DNA of 64,000 nt from assembly GCA_049324435.1 (NCBI GenBank), contig JBMOOQ010000048.1, positions 62,001 to 126,000 of the forward strand, written 5' to 3'. This document shows positions 36,419 through 45,147 of the stretch, in pieces. How positions within the stretch are numbered: the first letter of the stretch is position 1; every line of letters starts with the position of its first letter. This DNA is from Pseudorhodoplanes sp049324435 (lineage in GTDB: Bacteria; Pseudomonadota; Alphaproteobacteria; Rhizobiales; Xanthobacteraceae). The notes under the pieces are model-generated. The model was given only the letters and a program-made list of their open reading frames with translations. It had not been told where the DNA came from and did no database searches. The translations under genes and the position numbers were made by a program.

Positions 36419-37948
36419 TCATGGCCCGTCGAAGGCGGGCACATTGTCTTTGTACCAGGTGGAGAGGTCCCCGAGCACCGGGTGGGCGAGGGCGCGCTGC
36501 AGATAGCGCCATACGCGGGGCATATGACGGAGATATTGCGGCTTGCCGTCGCGCCGGTCGAGCCGCGCGAAGATGCCAAGGATCTTGGTAGCGCGCTGCG
36601 CGGCCATGATCGCATAGATCGCCGCGAAGTCCGCAGGATCGAAGCTGGTATCGGTCGCCTGGCGCCGTACGACATAGCGGGCGAACAACTCCTGCTCCAG
36701 CGCCGCCGGGACATCGACCCGTGCATCCTGCAAAAGCGAGGCGACGTCATAGCCGGTCGGTCCGATCACGGCATCCTGGAAATCGAGCAGGCCGACGCGG
36801 CGGTAGCCGTCGCGGTCGGGCAGCCAGATCAGGTTCGGCGAATGGAAGTCGCGCAGCACCCAGGTCTGCTGCCCGTCGAGCGCAGGCTTGAGCGCCGAGA
36901 GCCACAGGTGCCGGAATGTCTCGCGCTCACGATCGTCTACGGCAAGACCGCGATGCGGGATGTACCAGTCGAGCAGCAATTCGGCCTCGATCAGGAATGC
37001 GCCCTTGTCGTAGCCGGGGAGCGCATAGGTCGTGCCGTCGGGAAGCGGCAGCAGGGCATCGACTTGCTTGGTGTGAAGCGCCGCAAGCAGATCGACGGCT
37101 TCTCCGTAACGCGACGCGATCGGCGCCGGCGGCGAACCGGCGACGAACGGGTCGGCGCCGAAATCCTCCAGCAGGAGAAAGCCATGGTCGAGATCGGCGG
37201 CGTAGATTTCAGGGGCCGAGAACCCCAGCGCGCGCAAACCGTCCGCCATTGCAACGAAGGGGCGCACGTCCTCCGCGAGATGGGCGATCGCGCTGTACGG
37301 CTTGCCATCGCGTACCGGCGGTCCGTCCGGCCGGCGCGGCGCATTCATCAGGATCGCCGGCGTGCCGTCGCGAATAATGCGTTCGTATAGGCGGGTCGAG
37401 GCGTCGCCCTGCATGCGCTGCCGCTCCGCAAGGGCGTATCCATTCCGGTGAAGAAAGCTGCGCAGCGCCTCGATGCGGGCGACGCGTTGCGCCATCCTGC
37501 CATGCCCGGTGACGACCGCGTCGCGATACGCATGGCCCTTTGACGGCGACAGCGTGAACGCAATGTCGATGCGATCGGCCGGCAGCCGGGTGCCGGCACG
37601 GTCCGGCCACTCCATCAGCACGACGCCGGTCGCAGCGATTTCGTCGAGGCCGAGTTCGGAGAGTTCGTCCGGATCCGTCAGCCGGTAGAGATCGGCATGG
37701 GCGAGCGTGAGCCGCGGCAGGTCGTAGACCTGCATCAGCGTGAAGGTTGGGCTCGGCACCGCGACCTCCGAATCGCCGGCGAGATGGCGGATCACGGCGC
37801 GCGCGAAGGCGGTCTTGCCGGCACCGAGGTCGCCCGACAGCGTGACCGTGTCGCCGGGTTCGAGCGCATTGGCGATTTCGACAGCGAAACGCTGCGTCGC
37901 CTCTTCATTCTCCAGAGCGACGGAAAAACGCGCGATAGGGGCCGTCAT
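36419..37948 (-). CDS. TsaE / AmgK-like phosphotransferase fusion
   Basis: Two-domain protein, 509 aa. Residues 1 to about 150 are TsaE, the ATPase of the tRNA t6A37 threonylcarbamoyl complex, with Walker A SGDLGAGKT at 38-46 and the HADLYRLTDPDEL segment. The rest is an aminoglycoside-phosphotransferase-fold kinase with catalytic LRDFHSPNLIW and LLDFQDAV, resembling AmgK, the anomeric MurNAc/GlcNAc kinase of cell-wall recycling. The fusion is known in Rhizobiales. Start ATG 37948 gives a clean TsaE opening; a TTG at 37972 would overlap the divL end. murU follows. Confidence 0.9.
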   Translation of the reverse strand: MTAPIARFSVALENEEATQRFAVEIANALEPGDTVTLSGDLGAGKTAFARAVIRHLAGDSEVAVPSPTFTLMQVYDLPRLTLAHADLYRLTDPDELSELGLDEIAATGVVLMEWPDRAGTRLPADRIDIAFTLSPSKGHAYRDAVVTGHGRMAQRVARIEALRSFLHRNGYALAERQRMQGDASTRLYERIIRDGTPAILMNAPRRPDGPPVRDGKPYSAIAHLAEDVRPFVAMADGLRALGFSAPEIYAADLDHGFLLLEDFGADPFVAGSPPAPIASRYGEAVDLLAALHTKQVDALLPLPDGTTYALPGYDKGAFLIEAELLLDWYIPHRGLAVDDRERETFRHLWLSALKPALDGQQTWVLRDFHSPNLIWLPDRDGYRRVGLLDFQDAVIGPTGYDVASLLQDARVDVPAALEQELFARYVVRRQATDTSFDPADFAAIYAIMAAQRATKILGIFARLDRRDGKPQYLRHMPRVWRYLQRALAHPVLGDLSTWYKDNVPAFDGP

Positions 37949-37958
37949 GATCGGGATA

Positions 37959-40463
37959 TCAGGCCGCCGCAATCTGCTGTGCGGGCGGCTTGGTCGGGAA
38001 CGTGCAGATCACTGTGGTTCCTTGCCCGACCTTTGAGTCGATGTCTACCGAGCCGCCATGCAGTTGTACGAACGAGCGCACGATGGCAAGGCCAAGTCCG
38101 GCACCGCGATGCTGCGAGCCCTGCGGGTGGCTCTCGAATCGCTCGAAGATGCGGTCGGCCATTTCGGGCGGGATGCCAGGACCCTGATCGGTGACGGAGA
38201 ACACGATCGCGCCGGCCCGGCGTTCGGCGCGCAGGCGGATGGTCCCGCGCTCGGGCGAGAATCCCACAGCATTGGACAGAAGATTGTAGAGCACCTGCCG
38301 TACTCTGCGCTCGTCGGCCGAGAATGTGCCGATGTCCGCCGGATCGGACTCAATTTCGAGCGAAATATGCTGGTTGATAAGGCGGTCGCGAACCCCTTCG
38401 GCCGCAGCTTCCATGGTCTTTCGGATGTCGACCGGCCCCAGATTCAGCGTCATGGCGCCGGCATCGATCGTTGCGAGATCGAGAATATCGTTGATGAGAG
38501 CAAGCAGCGCGTTGGTCGAGACCGTGATGTAGCCGAGATATTCCGACTGCCGGTCGGTTAGCGGGCCGGTCGCCGGATCGCTGAGGAAATGCGCAAAGCC
38601 GATGATGTTGGTGAGCGGCGAGCGCAGCTCGTACGAAACATGGTGGAGAAAATCGATCTTGATCTTGTCCGCCGTCTCCAGCGCCTCATTGCGTTCGCGC
38701 AGCGCACGCTCGACATTCACGGTATCGGTCACGTCCTGGAACGTGACCAGCGTCGCACCGTCCGGCAAGGGTAGAGTGGCAACATCCACGACACTGCCGT
38801 CGCGCCGTTCAAGGCGGCCCATGACCGGATCGCGCTGGCCGATTGCGGTGACGGCGGTGCGGAGCGACCGCAGGGTCTGGTCCTCGGGCTGCAACGGCGC
38901 GCACCACGCGATGACGGCTTCGATATGCGGACGCTCGGCCAGCGCCTGTTCCGGCAGCTTCCACATCTGCTGGAAGGCCGGGTTGTACAGCCGCAAACGG
39001 CCGTCGCTCGCGAACACCGCGACCGCTTCTGCGAGATTGTCGAGCGTCTCACCTTGTACACGGATCAACGCGTCATAGCGCCGTTCCAGGTCCAGCCGTT
39101 CGGTCACGTCGTCGAACAGATATGTGACGCCGCCTTCGGTATTCGGCGTCGTCACTATGCGAAGCGTTCTGCCGGTCGGCAGATGCCAGAGGTCTTCGCG
39201 GGATTCGAGGGTGCGGTAGGCTTCGTGGAGCTGGTTCTTCCAAGTGCGGAAGTCCTGCTGTTCCGGAAGCTTGCGAGCAGCCCGCAGCCGGTCGAGGATC
39301 GCTGAATCGGTCGGGCCATGATCGAGGAAGGACGCATCGAGGTCCCAGAGTGCCCGATAGGCCTCGTTGTAGAAGCGCAACGTATGGTCGGCACCGAAGA
39401 TCGCGACCCCGGTGGCCAGCTGATCGAGCGTCCGGCGATGGGCCTCGACCATGCGGGCCATTTCGGCGCGGACCGATTCCACTTCCGTTGCGTCGATGCC
39501 CACTGCGGCGCTGCCGGCCCGCGTCGGCACTTCGACGACATCGAAAATGCGGCGCGCGCCAGCCACGACTGCCGGCACCCGTCCGCGATAGGGAGTTCCG
39601 CCCTCGCGCATGCGCGCCGCTTCGTCGCGGGCGGATTTGTCGAGCAATTCAAGATTTCGCTCCACCGCCTCCGTCGGATCGCGGGCTTCCACCGCGTTCG
39701 CATAGGCGGCATTGACGAAATCCAGCCGTCCCTCATGGTCGCGCGCCCAGACCGGAAACGGCAGCGCGTCGACCAGTGAGCGCAAGGCCATCATGTCGCC
39801 GACAAGACGGTCATGGCGCATCGCGAGCGCGACGAGTTCGCCCTTGATGCCGCTGACATCGCGCAGCCGCATCACCGCGCGACCGCCGATCGCCCGGCCT
39901 TCGGCCTCGATCGATTTTCCTCCAAGGGTCACCAGCGTCATCGCAAAAGGCTCGCCACTAACGCGCAGCTTTTCGACAGACGCTTCGATGAGTTGAGCCT
40001 GATCGGACGGCAACCATGACCCAAAGGCCAGGACGCGCTGAGGCATGGTTGCCTGAGTGACGATCGTCACGTCACCGACAATATCAGGGATATCGTCTCC
40101 CGCGGCCCAGGCTACGACGATTTGCGGCTCGGACTGGAGGAGAGCGTTGACGCGATCGACTTCCGCGGTCAGCGCGTTGATTTCGCGGCGCGACTCCGCA
40201 TCCAAACTGGCCGCGCGCTGACGCAAACGGACCAGCATGATTGCTGTCACGACGGCAAACAGAACGACACCGAGAATCACCGCCAGAGCCGCCAGTTCAT
40301 GCCCCTGAAGGCCGGCCAATGCATTGAGGTAGGAATCGGCGGACATCGCGTCCCGGACACCGGAAACGGCACCGGCTTGTACCGGCCACAACGCGCCAAA
40401 CGCGAGAAGCCATCCGCATCGCAGCGGATCTGCGCTGCGGACGCCGCCGGTCAACCGATTCAT
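37959..40463 (-). CDS. divL: DivL-like PAS sensor kinase with Tyr at the phosphoacceptor site
   Basis: Membrane-anchored PAS histidine-kinase homologue, 834 aa. A hydrophobic segment near residues 57-80 is followed by a coiled region, several PAS-like domains (about 200-590), a HisKA-like helix pair and a HATPase domain. The H-box reads HHVSYELRSPL: the usual phospho-His is Tyr611 (codon at 38631-38633, minus). ATPase boxes DQGPGIPP, IFERFES and GAGLGLAIV are intact, but the N-box has NAVGFS where K is usual. Tyr at this site and the neighbour tsaE are hallmarks of Caulobacter DivL, a CckA/CtrA regulator. Confidence 0.88.
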   Translation of the reverse strand: MNRLTGGVRSADPLRCGWLLAFGALWPVQAGAVSGVRDAMSADSYLNALAGLQGHELAALAVILGVVLFAVVTAIMLVRLRQRAASLDAESRREINALTAEVDRVNALLQSEPQIVVAWAAGDDIPDIVGDVTIVTQATMPQRVLAFGSWLPSDQAQLIEASVEKLRVSGEPFAMTLVTLGGKSIEAEGRAIGGRAVMRLRDVSGIKGELVALAMRHDRLVGDMMALRSLVDALPFPVWARDHEGRLDFVNAAYANAVEARDPTEAVERNLELLDKSARDEAARMREGGTPYRGRVPAVVAGARRIFDVVEVPTRAGSAAVGIDATEVESVRAEMARMVEAHRRTLDQLATGVAIFGADHTLRFYNEAYRALWDLDASFLDHGPTDSAILDRLRAARKLPEQQDFRTWKNQLHEAYRTLESREDLWHLPTGRTLRIVTTPNTEGGVTYLFDDVTERLDLERRYDALIRVQGETLDNLAEAVAVFASDGRLRLYNPAFQQMWKLPEQALAERPHIEAVIAWCAPLQPEDQTLRSLRTAVTAIGQRDPVMGRLERRDGSVVDVATLPLPDGATLVTFQDVTDTVNVERALRERNEALETADKIKIDFLHHVSYELRSPLTNIIGFAHFLSDPATGPLTDRQSEYLGYITVSTNALLALINDILDLATIDAGAMTLNLGPVDIRKTMEAAAEGVRDRLINQHISLEIESDPADIGTFSADERRVRQVLYNLLSNAVGFSPERGTIRLRAERRAGAIVFSVTDQGPGIPPEMADRIFERFESHPQGSQHRGAGLGLAIVRSFVQLHGGSVDIDSKVGQGTTVICTFPTKPPAQQIAAA

Positions 40464-40638
40464 TCCCGCATACCCATTGCCCCCAATACCGGATCACGCC
40501 GGGAGAAGCCCGGGCGAGCCGGTATCGCCATGGACGCTAACGAGCGGACCGCGGCTGCGGACCGAATCGTTTGACTTTACTCCCAAGGGGAGTCGCGCGT
40601 TAAGAGTCCAGACCGTGAACGGGGATGCGGATCAGTCG

Positions 40639-41049
40639 TCAGGCGGTCTTTTCGGCCTTGCTGACGAGTTCGTTCAGATGGATCGTGGATAGGGCTTCGG
40701 CGAAGGCGCGCTCGGCCTGCACGAGGGCTGGCAGCACCACTTCACCGATGATCGGAGAGCCGGGCATGTGCGCCTCATTCTGATCGTCAACCGTGCCTGC
40801 TGCGCGCAAAATTTCATTGGCGGTGATGCTGTCCGGACCCCGCCCGAGCTCATAGCCGCCGCGTGGCCCCCTGACCCCCCGTAGAATTCCCTCGTGCACC
40901 AAGGCCTGCAACACCGGTTCAAGATGTCGAGGGGGTAATCCATGTCGCGACGCAAGCGCTTTCGCCGAAACGGGGCGCGTTTGCGAGTTAAGGGCTACAT
41001 CGATTACCGCTGCGATCGCTAAGATACCTTTTCGGGACAGCAACGGCAT
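40639..41049 (-). CDS. Rrf2 family transcriptional regulator
   Basis: Winged-helix regulator of the Rrf2 family, 136 aa. The family pattern is clear: an N-terminal helix with AIAAVIDVALN, recognition region ALASRHGLPPRHLEPVLQAL, and the wing GVRGPRGGYELGR. The three Cys that hold the Fe-S cluster in IscR/NsrR are absent; indeed no Cys is present, so it cannot sense through a classical cluster. Its targets are unknown. It lies between divL and dut on the same strand. Between it and divL (40464-40638) nothing else is seen. Confidence 0.88.
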   Translation of the reverse strand: MPLLSRKGILAIAAVIDVALNSQTRPVSAKALASRHGLPPRHLEPVLQALVHEGILRGVRGPRGGYELGRGPDSITANEILRAAGTVDDQNEAHMPGSPIIGEVVLPALVQAERAFAEALSTIHLNELVSKAEKTA

Positions 41050-41129
41050 TCCAAATCACTCATCGTGGTTCTCTCTTATGCCGCATTACGTAAGTGTGTC
41101 TAGGGCTTTGCGGATGTAATCGACAATTT

Positions 41130-41600
41130 TCACGCAGTAGAAGTGCTAGTGCCAGTCGACCCGAATCCAGCACTCCCACGCTCTGTTTTGTCCAATATAT
41201 CGACATCTTTGATTGAAGCTTTTGCTACTTTAGCAATTAAAAGTTGAGCGATTCGCATGCCGCGCTCAATTCTGAAACATTCAGAACCGTGATTGATCAG
41301 TAATACTGAGACTTCTCCGCGATAGTCAGCGTCTATGGTTCCCGGTGAGTTCAGCACGGTAATGCCATGTTTGGCGGCAAGACCCGAGCGCGGCCGCACC
41401 TGCCCTTCGGTGCCGGGCGGCAACGCAAGCGCGATACCGGTTGGAATCATGGCGTAACGGCCGGGCGAGATCGTCACCGGCTCGCCGGCTGGAACGGCCG
41501 CCACCAGATCGAGCCCCGCTGCCGCGGCGCTCTGATAGGCGGGCAGGGGCAAGTCGGCGCCATGCGGGAGCCGCATGACCTGAACTTCGATCGTATCCAC
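41130..41600 (-). CDS. dut: dUTP diphosphatase
   Basis: Hydrolyses dUTP to dUMP, keeping uracil out of DNA and feeding thymidylate synthesis; trimeric, 156 aa. The five family motifs are present: AGLDLVAA, RPRSGLAAKHG, NSPGTIDADYRGE, RIAQLLI and the C-terminal GSAGFGSTG. GTG 41600 lies 2 nt after the coaBC stop, so the two are probably coupled. The 3' half is unusually AT-rich: 41181-41340 holds 65 G+C of 160 (hand count, about 41%) against GC-rich surroundings. Confidence 0.94.
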   Translation of the reverse strand: MDTIEVQVMRLPHGADLPLPAYQSAAAAGLDLVAAVPAGEPVTISPGRYAMIPTGIALALPPGTEGQVRPRSGLAAKHGITVLNSPGTIDADYRGEVSVLLINHGSECFRIERGMRIAQLLIAKVAKASIKDVDILDKTERGSAGFGSTGTSTSTA

Positions 41601-41602
41601 TG

Positions 41603-42814
41603 TCAGGTTCCGTTCAATGCGGTGGCGATTCTGCCGACCAGATGACGGGCCACCTCGTCCTTGGATTGCGAAGGCCAGGATTCGACGCCGCCGGCGGTCA
41701 CGAGATGGACGGTATTCCGGTCCCCGCCCATTACACCGGTCTGCGGCGAGACATCGTTGGCAACGATCCAATCGCAGCCTTTGCTCTTCAGTTTGGCCTT
41801 GGCGTGGTCAATGACGCTTTCAGTTTCGGCAGCGAATCCGACCACAAGATTTGGCCGCCCTGTCTTGAGCTTTGCCACCGTTGCGAGGATGTCCGGATTC
41901 TCGGTGAGCGCGAACGAGGGCGCGCCGGATTTCGACTTCTTGATCTTCTGCGCTTGCGGCGACGCGATGCCCCAGTCGGCGACGGCGGCGGCGAAGATCG
42001 CGGCATCGGCGGGCAGTTCGGCCTGAACCGCCTGCAGCATCTCGCGTGCGGTGGTCACATGGATGGTTCTGACGCCGCGCGGATCGGGGATCTGCACCGG
42101 ACCGGAGACCAGGACGACCTCGGCGCCTGCCTCGGCCGCCGCGGCGGCGATCGCGTGGCCCTGCTTTCCGGACGAGCGATTGGCGATGTACCGGATCGGG
42201 TCGATAGGCTCATGCGTGGGACCGGACGTGATGAGCACGCGCTTGCCGGCGAGTGAGGTATCGCCCCTGCTTGCGAACACTTGCGCCGCAGCCTCGACGA
42301 TCTCAAACGGCTCGGCCATCCGTCCAACACCAGCTTCTCCGCTCTCGGCCATTTCGCCGGCATTCGGACCGGTAAAGGTCACGCCGTCGCTTCGCAATTG
42401 TGCGATATTGCGGTGGGTCGCGGGGTTTTGCCACATCATCGGATTCATGGCGGGCGCGATCAGGATCGGCTTGTCGGTCGCCAGCAGCACGGCGGAGGCA
42501 AGATCGTCTGCGTGCCCGCCGGCCATTTTGGCGATCAGATCGGCGGTCGCGGGTGCAACAATGACGAGGTCGGTGTCGCGCGCCAGCCGGATATGGCCGA
42601 CATCGAACTCGCTCTGCGGATCAAACAAATCGGTAAAGGCGCGTTCACCGCACAGGGCGCCTACCGCAAGCGGTGTGATGAATTGATGGCCCGCCTTGGT
42701 CAGGATGCAGCGAACCTTGACGCCGCGCTCGCGCAGCCGCCGGATCAGGTCGAGCGACTTGTAGGCGGCGATGCCGCCGCCGATCACCAGAAGGATGCGT
42801 TTGCCGGTCAGCAT
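41603..42814 (-). CDS. coaBC: bifunctional phosphopantothenoylcysteine decarboxylase / phosphopantothenate-cysteine ligase
   Basis: Two consecutive steps of coenzyme A synthesis in one protein, 403 aa. The N-terminal flavoprotein domain (CoaC) starts LLVIGGGIAAYKSLDLIRRL and carries the PAMNPMMW motif near residue 120. The C-terminal ligase (CoaB) starts near 190 with ITSGPTHEPIDPIRYI and NRSSGKQGHAIA. It is upstream of dut on the same strand, as in most Alphaproteobacteria. Confidence 0.95.
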   Translation of the reverse strand: MLTGKRILLVIGGGIAAYKSLDLIRRLRERGVKVRCILTKAGHQFITPLAVGALCGERAFTDLFDPQSEFDVGHIRLARDTDLVIVAPATADLIAKMAGGHADDLASAVLLATDKPILIAPAMNPMMWQNPATHRNIAQLRSDGVTFTGPNAGEMAESGEAGVGRMAEPFEIVEAAAQVFASRGDTSLAGKRVLITSGPTHEPIDPIRYIANRSSGKQGHAIAAAAAEAGAEVVLVSGPVQIPDPRGVRTIHVTTAREMLQAVQAELPADAAIFAAAVADWGIASPQAQKIKKSKSGAPSFALTENPDILATVAKLKTGRPNLVVGFAAETESVIDHAKAKLKSKGCDWIVANDVSPQTGVMGGDRNTVHLVTAGGVESWPSQSKDEVARHLVGRIATALNGT

Positions 42815-42815
42815 G

Positions 42816-43235
42816 TCACGCGCCCCAGGGGTTAATCACATCGACGCCGCATTTCACAAAATCCTCAATATTACGAGTTGCGATGGCCATGCGTTTGTCG
42901 CGAGCGATAGCGGCAATCTGCGCGTCGAGCGGGTTGATCGGTCGGCCAATACGGCGCCTCACGCTGATGATGTCGGCATAGTGCCGAACGGAACGGGAAT
43001 CGAAGGTGAGTATGCGGTCCGCAAAACTCTGTTCAAAAGTCTCGATTGCGAGTGATGTCAGCTCCGATCTCCGTCTGCCAGCCGGTAAAACGGCGATGCC
43101 TGCAAGAATCTCGGCTTCCGTGATTGTGGTTACGAACAAGTTCGCGCGCGGGGTTCTCTTGAACCAATCATGAACGGTTGGATCGGGCGCGCCCTTCATC
43201 ACCTCGGAAACGACATTGGTATCAAGTACGATCAT
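42816..43235 (-). CDS. PIN-domain toxin, VapC/FitB type
   Basis: Ribonuclease toxin of a type II toxin-antitoxin module, 139 aa. The PIN-domain acidic residues are visible in VLDTNVVSEV (Asp5), TEAEILAGI, and RPINPLDAQIAA; the fold and length match VapC/FitB. Start ATG 43235 overlaps the antitoxin stop (ATGA). The target RNA is unknown. The pair sits between coaBC and ubiB, which are otherwise often close together, so it may be an insertion. Confidence 0.88.
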   Translation of the reverse strand: MIVLDTNVVSEVMKGAPDPTVHDWFKRTPRANLFVTTITEAEILAGIAVLPAGRRRSELTSLAIETFEQSFADRILTFDSRSVRHYADIISVRRRIGRPINPLDAQIAAIARDKRMAIATRNIEDFVKCGVDVINPWGA

Positions 43236-43480
43236 TCGTCGAAGCTTGGAAGCGGCCGTGCCGGTCCACGCGGGGGAAGGTCGAGCTTGTCGATCTTGAA
43301 CTTGGCGAAGCGACGATGAATCTCGGTGCCGAGATCGATTTCCTCTCTTGCCTCGTGTGACAAGGCCGCGTCGAGGATTCTGCGCACTTCTTCTTCCATC
43401 GAGCGACCATTGCTGGCGGCCCGCAGCCGAAGCTTTTTTTTCAGGCGCTCGTCGAGATTCCGGACCGTCAGGCTCGCCAT
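43232..43480 (-). CDS. antitoxin, FitA/VapB-like ribbon-helix-helix protein
   Basis: Antitoxin partner of the PIN toxin, 82 aa. The N-terminus MASLTVRNLDERLKKKLRLR and the following SMEEEVRRIL are a ribbon-helix-helix DNA-binding domain as in FitA; the C-terminal tail (PPRGPARPLPSF) would block the toxin site. GGAGG lies 6 nt before ATG 43480. The complex probably represses its own promoter at the palindrome found upstream (43525-43541). Confidence 0.85.
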   Translation of the reverse strand: MASLTVRNLDERLKKKLRLRAASNGRSMEEEVRRILDAALSHEAREEIDLGTEIHRRFAKFKIDKLDLPPRGPARPLPSFDE

Positions 43481-43509
43481 CGCGATCCTCCATGTGAACA
43501 GACAAACTA

Positions 43510-43550
43510 TATATAGCAACACGGTGATTGCATTGCAATCAGTGCAATCA
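43510..43550 (-). promoter_or_regulatory. promoter and operator of the toxin-antitoxin operon
   Basis: On the minus strand, TTGCAA (43538-43533) and TATATA (43515-43510) are 17 nt apart, a near-ideal housekeeping promoter 30 bp before the antitoxin start. A perfect palindrome TGATTGCA-T-TGCAATCA (43525-43541) covers the -35 element, and a further half-site TGCAATCA lies at 43543-43550, overlapping the ubiB stop. This is the expected place for antitoxin binding. Confidence 0.65.
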
Positions 43551-45119
43551 TTTGATCAGATAGACAATATAAGTAAGCAGCGCCGCTATCACCCAGAGTG
43601 CGATTGCGGTTCCGCGGCTGCGCCGCGCCTCGGCGCGGCCGATATCGGCGACGGTTTCGGGCGCCAGCACCAGGCCATTGCGGGTCACGGCATCGACCTG
43701 ATCGAGGATCGCCGCACCGCGCGCGAGCAGACCCGGCACCTGGCCAAAGAAGCGGCCCAGTGCCATGACGTTTTCGGCGGCGCCTTCGATGCGGCCGGCC
43801 GGTCCAAGGTTGCGTTCGATCCATTCGCGCACGACCGGTTCTGCAGTGGACCACATGTCGAGCTTCGGGTCGAGCGAGCGCGCAACGCCCTCCACCACCA
43901 CCATGGTCTTCTGCAGCAGCAGCAATTCCGGCCGCGTGCGCATGTCGAACAGGCTGGTCACCTCGAACAGCAGCGTCAAAAGCTTCGCCATGGAAATTTC
44001 GTCGGCGGCGCGATTGTGGATCGGTTCGCCGATGGCGCGGATCGCCTGCGCGAAATCCTCGACGGAATGATAGGACGGCACATAGCCGGCCTCGAAATGC
44101 ACCTCGGCGACGCGGTGGTAATTGCGCGTGATGAACCCGTAGAGGATTTCGGCGAGGAAGCGCCGTTCCTTTGGACCAAGCCGGCCCATGATGCCGAAAT
44201 CGACCGCCACAAGCCGCCCGTTATCGTCGACGAACAGATTGCCCGGATGCATGTCGGCGTGGAAAAAGCCGTCGCGCAGGGCATGCCGCAGGAAGCTCTG
44301 GATCACGATCCGCGCGAGATCCTTCAGGTCGAAGCCCTTGGCTTCGAGCGCTGCATGGTTCGACAGGTGGGTCCCGTCGATCCATTCCAGCGTCAGCACG
44401 TCCTTCGTGGTGCGGTCCCAGTCGACGTCCGGCACGCGAAAGCCTGGATCGCCGTTGGTGTTCTCCGCCATTTCCGACAGCGCGGCAGCCTCCAGCCGCA
44501 GGTCCATCTCCAGCGCCATGGAGCGCCGCAGCGTCGCCACGGTCTCGACCAGTCTCAGTCTGCGGGCTTCGTCTGAGAATTCCTCGGCGTTTCGCGCCGC
44601 GAATGCGAACGCATCCTGATCGATCGCAAAACGCCGGGCGATTCCGGGCCGCAGAACTTTCACCGCAACCTGGCGCAAGCCATCGGCCGTCGCGACCTCC
44701 GCGCGATGCACCTGGGCGATTGAGGCGGCAGCCACTGACGGGCCGAATGACGCAAAGGTCTCGCCAATCGGCCGGCCGAAAGCCTGTTCGATAATGGCGA
44801 CGGCCTGCTGCTGCGGAAACGGCGGCATGCGGTCCTGCAGGCTTTCGAGGTCGCGCGCGATTGCGACGCCGACCACGTCAGGTCTCGTTGCAAGGAATTG
44901 GCCAAGCTTCACGTAGGTCGGGCCGAGCCGGGTCAGCGCCGCGGCAAGGCGGCCGGCCTGGCTGTTGCCGTTGGGGCGTGCGATCAGCCGCGAGACACGC
45001 AGTGCCATCCGCGCCGGCAATGGCACGAGCGTCGGATCGACATCACGGAACACCCCCTCGCGTGCCAGCACATAGCCGGCGCGAGCGAGCCGCAGCGAGT
45101 TGGTGATGGCGGAGATCAT
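43548..45119 (-). CDS. ubiB: ubiquinone biosynthesis protein UbiB (ABC1/ADCK-type atypical kinase)
   Basis: Atypical kinase/ATPase of the ADCK family needed for coenzyme Q synthesis, 523 aa. The KxGQ motif appears in YVKLGQFLATRPD near residue 80, the catalytic region in HADMHPGNLFVDDNGRL and VDFGIMGRL, and two membrane helices near the C-terminus (ALWVIAALLTYIVYLI). Start ATG 45119 matches homologues; the frame runs to 45176. ubiE lies just upstream on the same strand. Confidence 0.93.
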   Translation of the reverse strand: MISAITNSLRLARAGYVLAREGVFRDVDPTLVPLPARMALRVSRLIARPNGNSQAGRLAAALTRLGPTYVKLGQFLATRPDVVGVAIARDLESLQDRMPPFPQQQAVAIIEQAFGRPIGETFASFGPSVAAASIAQVHRAEVATADGLRQVAVKVLRPGIARRFAIDQDAFAFAARNAEEFSDEARRLRLVETVATLRRSMALEMDLRLEAAALSEMAENTNGDPGFRVPDVDWDRTTKDVLTLEWIDGTHLSNHAALEAKGFDLKDLARIVIQSFLRHALRDGFFHADMHPGNLFVDDNGRLVAVDFGIMGRLGPKERRFLAEILYGFITRNYHRVAEVHFEAGYVPSYHSVEDFAQAIRAIGEPIHNRAADEISMAKLLTLLFEVTSLFDMRTRPELLLLQKTMVVVEGVARSLDPKLDMWSTAEPVVREWIERNLGPAGRIEGAAENVMALGRFFGQVPGLLARGAAILDQVDAVTRNGLVLAPETVADIGRAEARRSRGTAIALWVIAALLTYIVYLIK

Positions 45120-45147
45120 GCGTGAGAATGCGTATGGCGGGTCCGGG

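Noticed and set aside
35387..37390. 667-codon open frame on the plus strand
   Set aside because: Antisense to murU and the TsaE-AmgK gene; no known domain.
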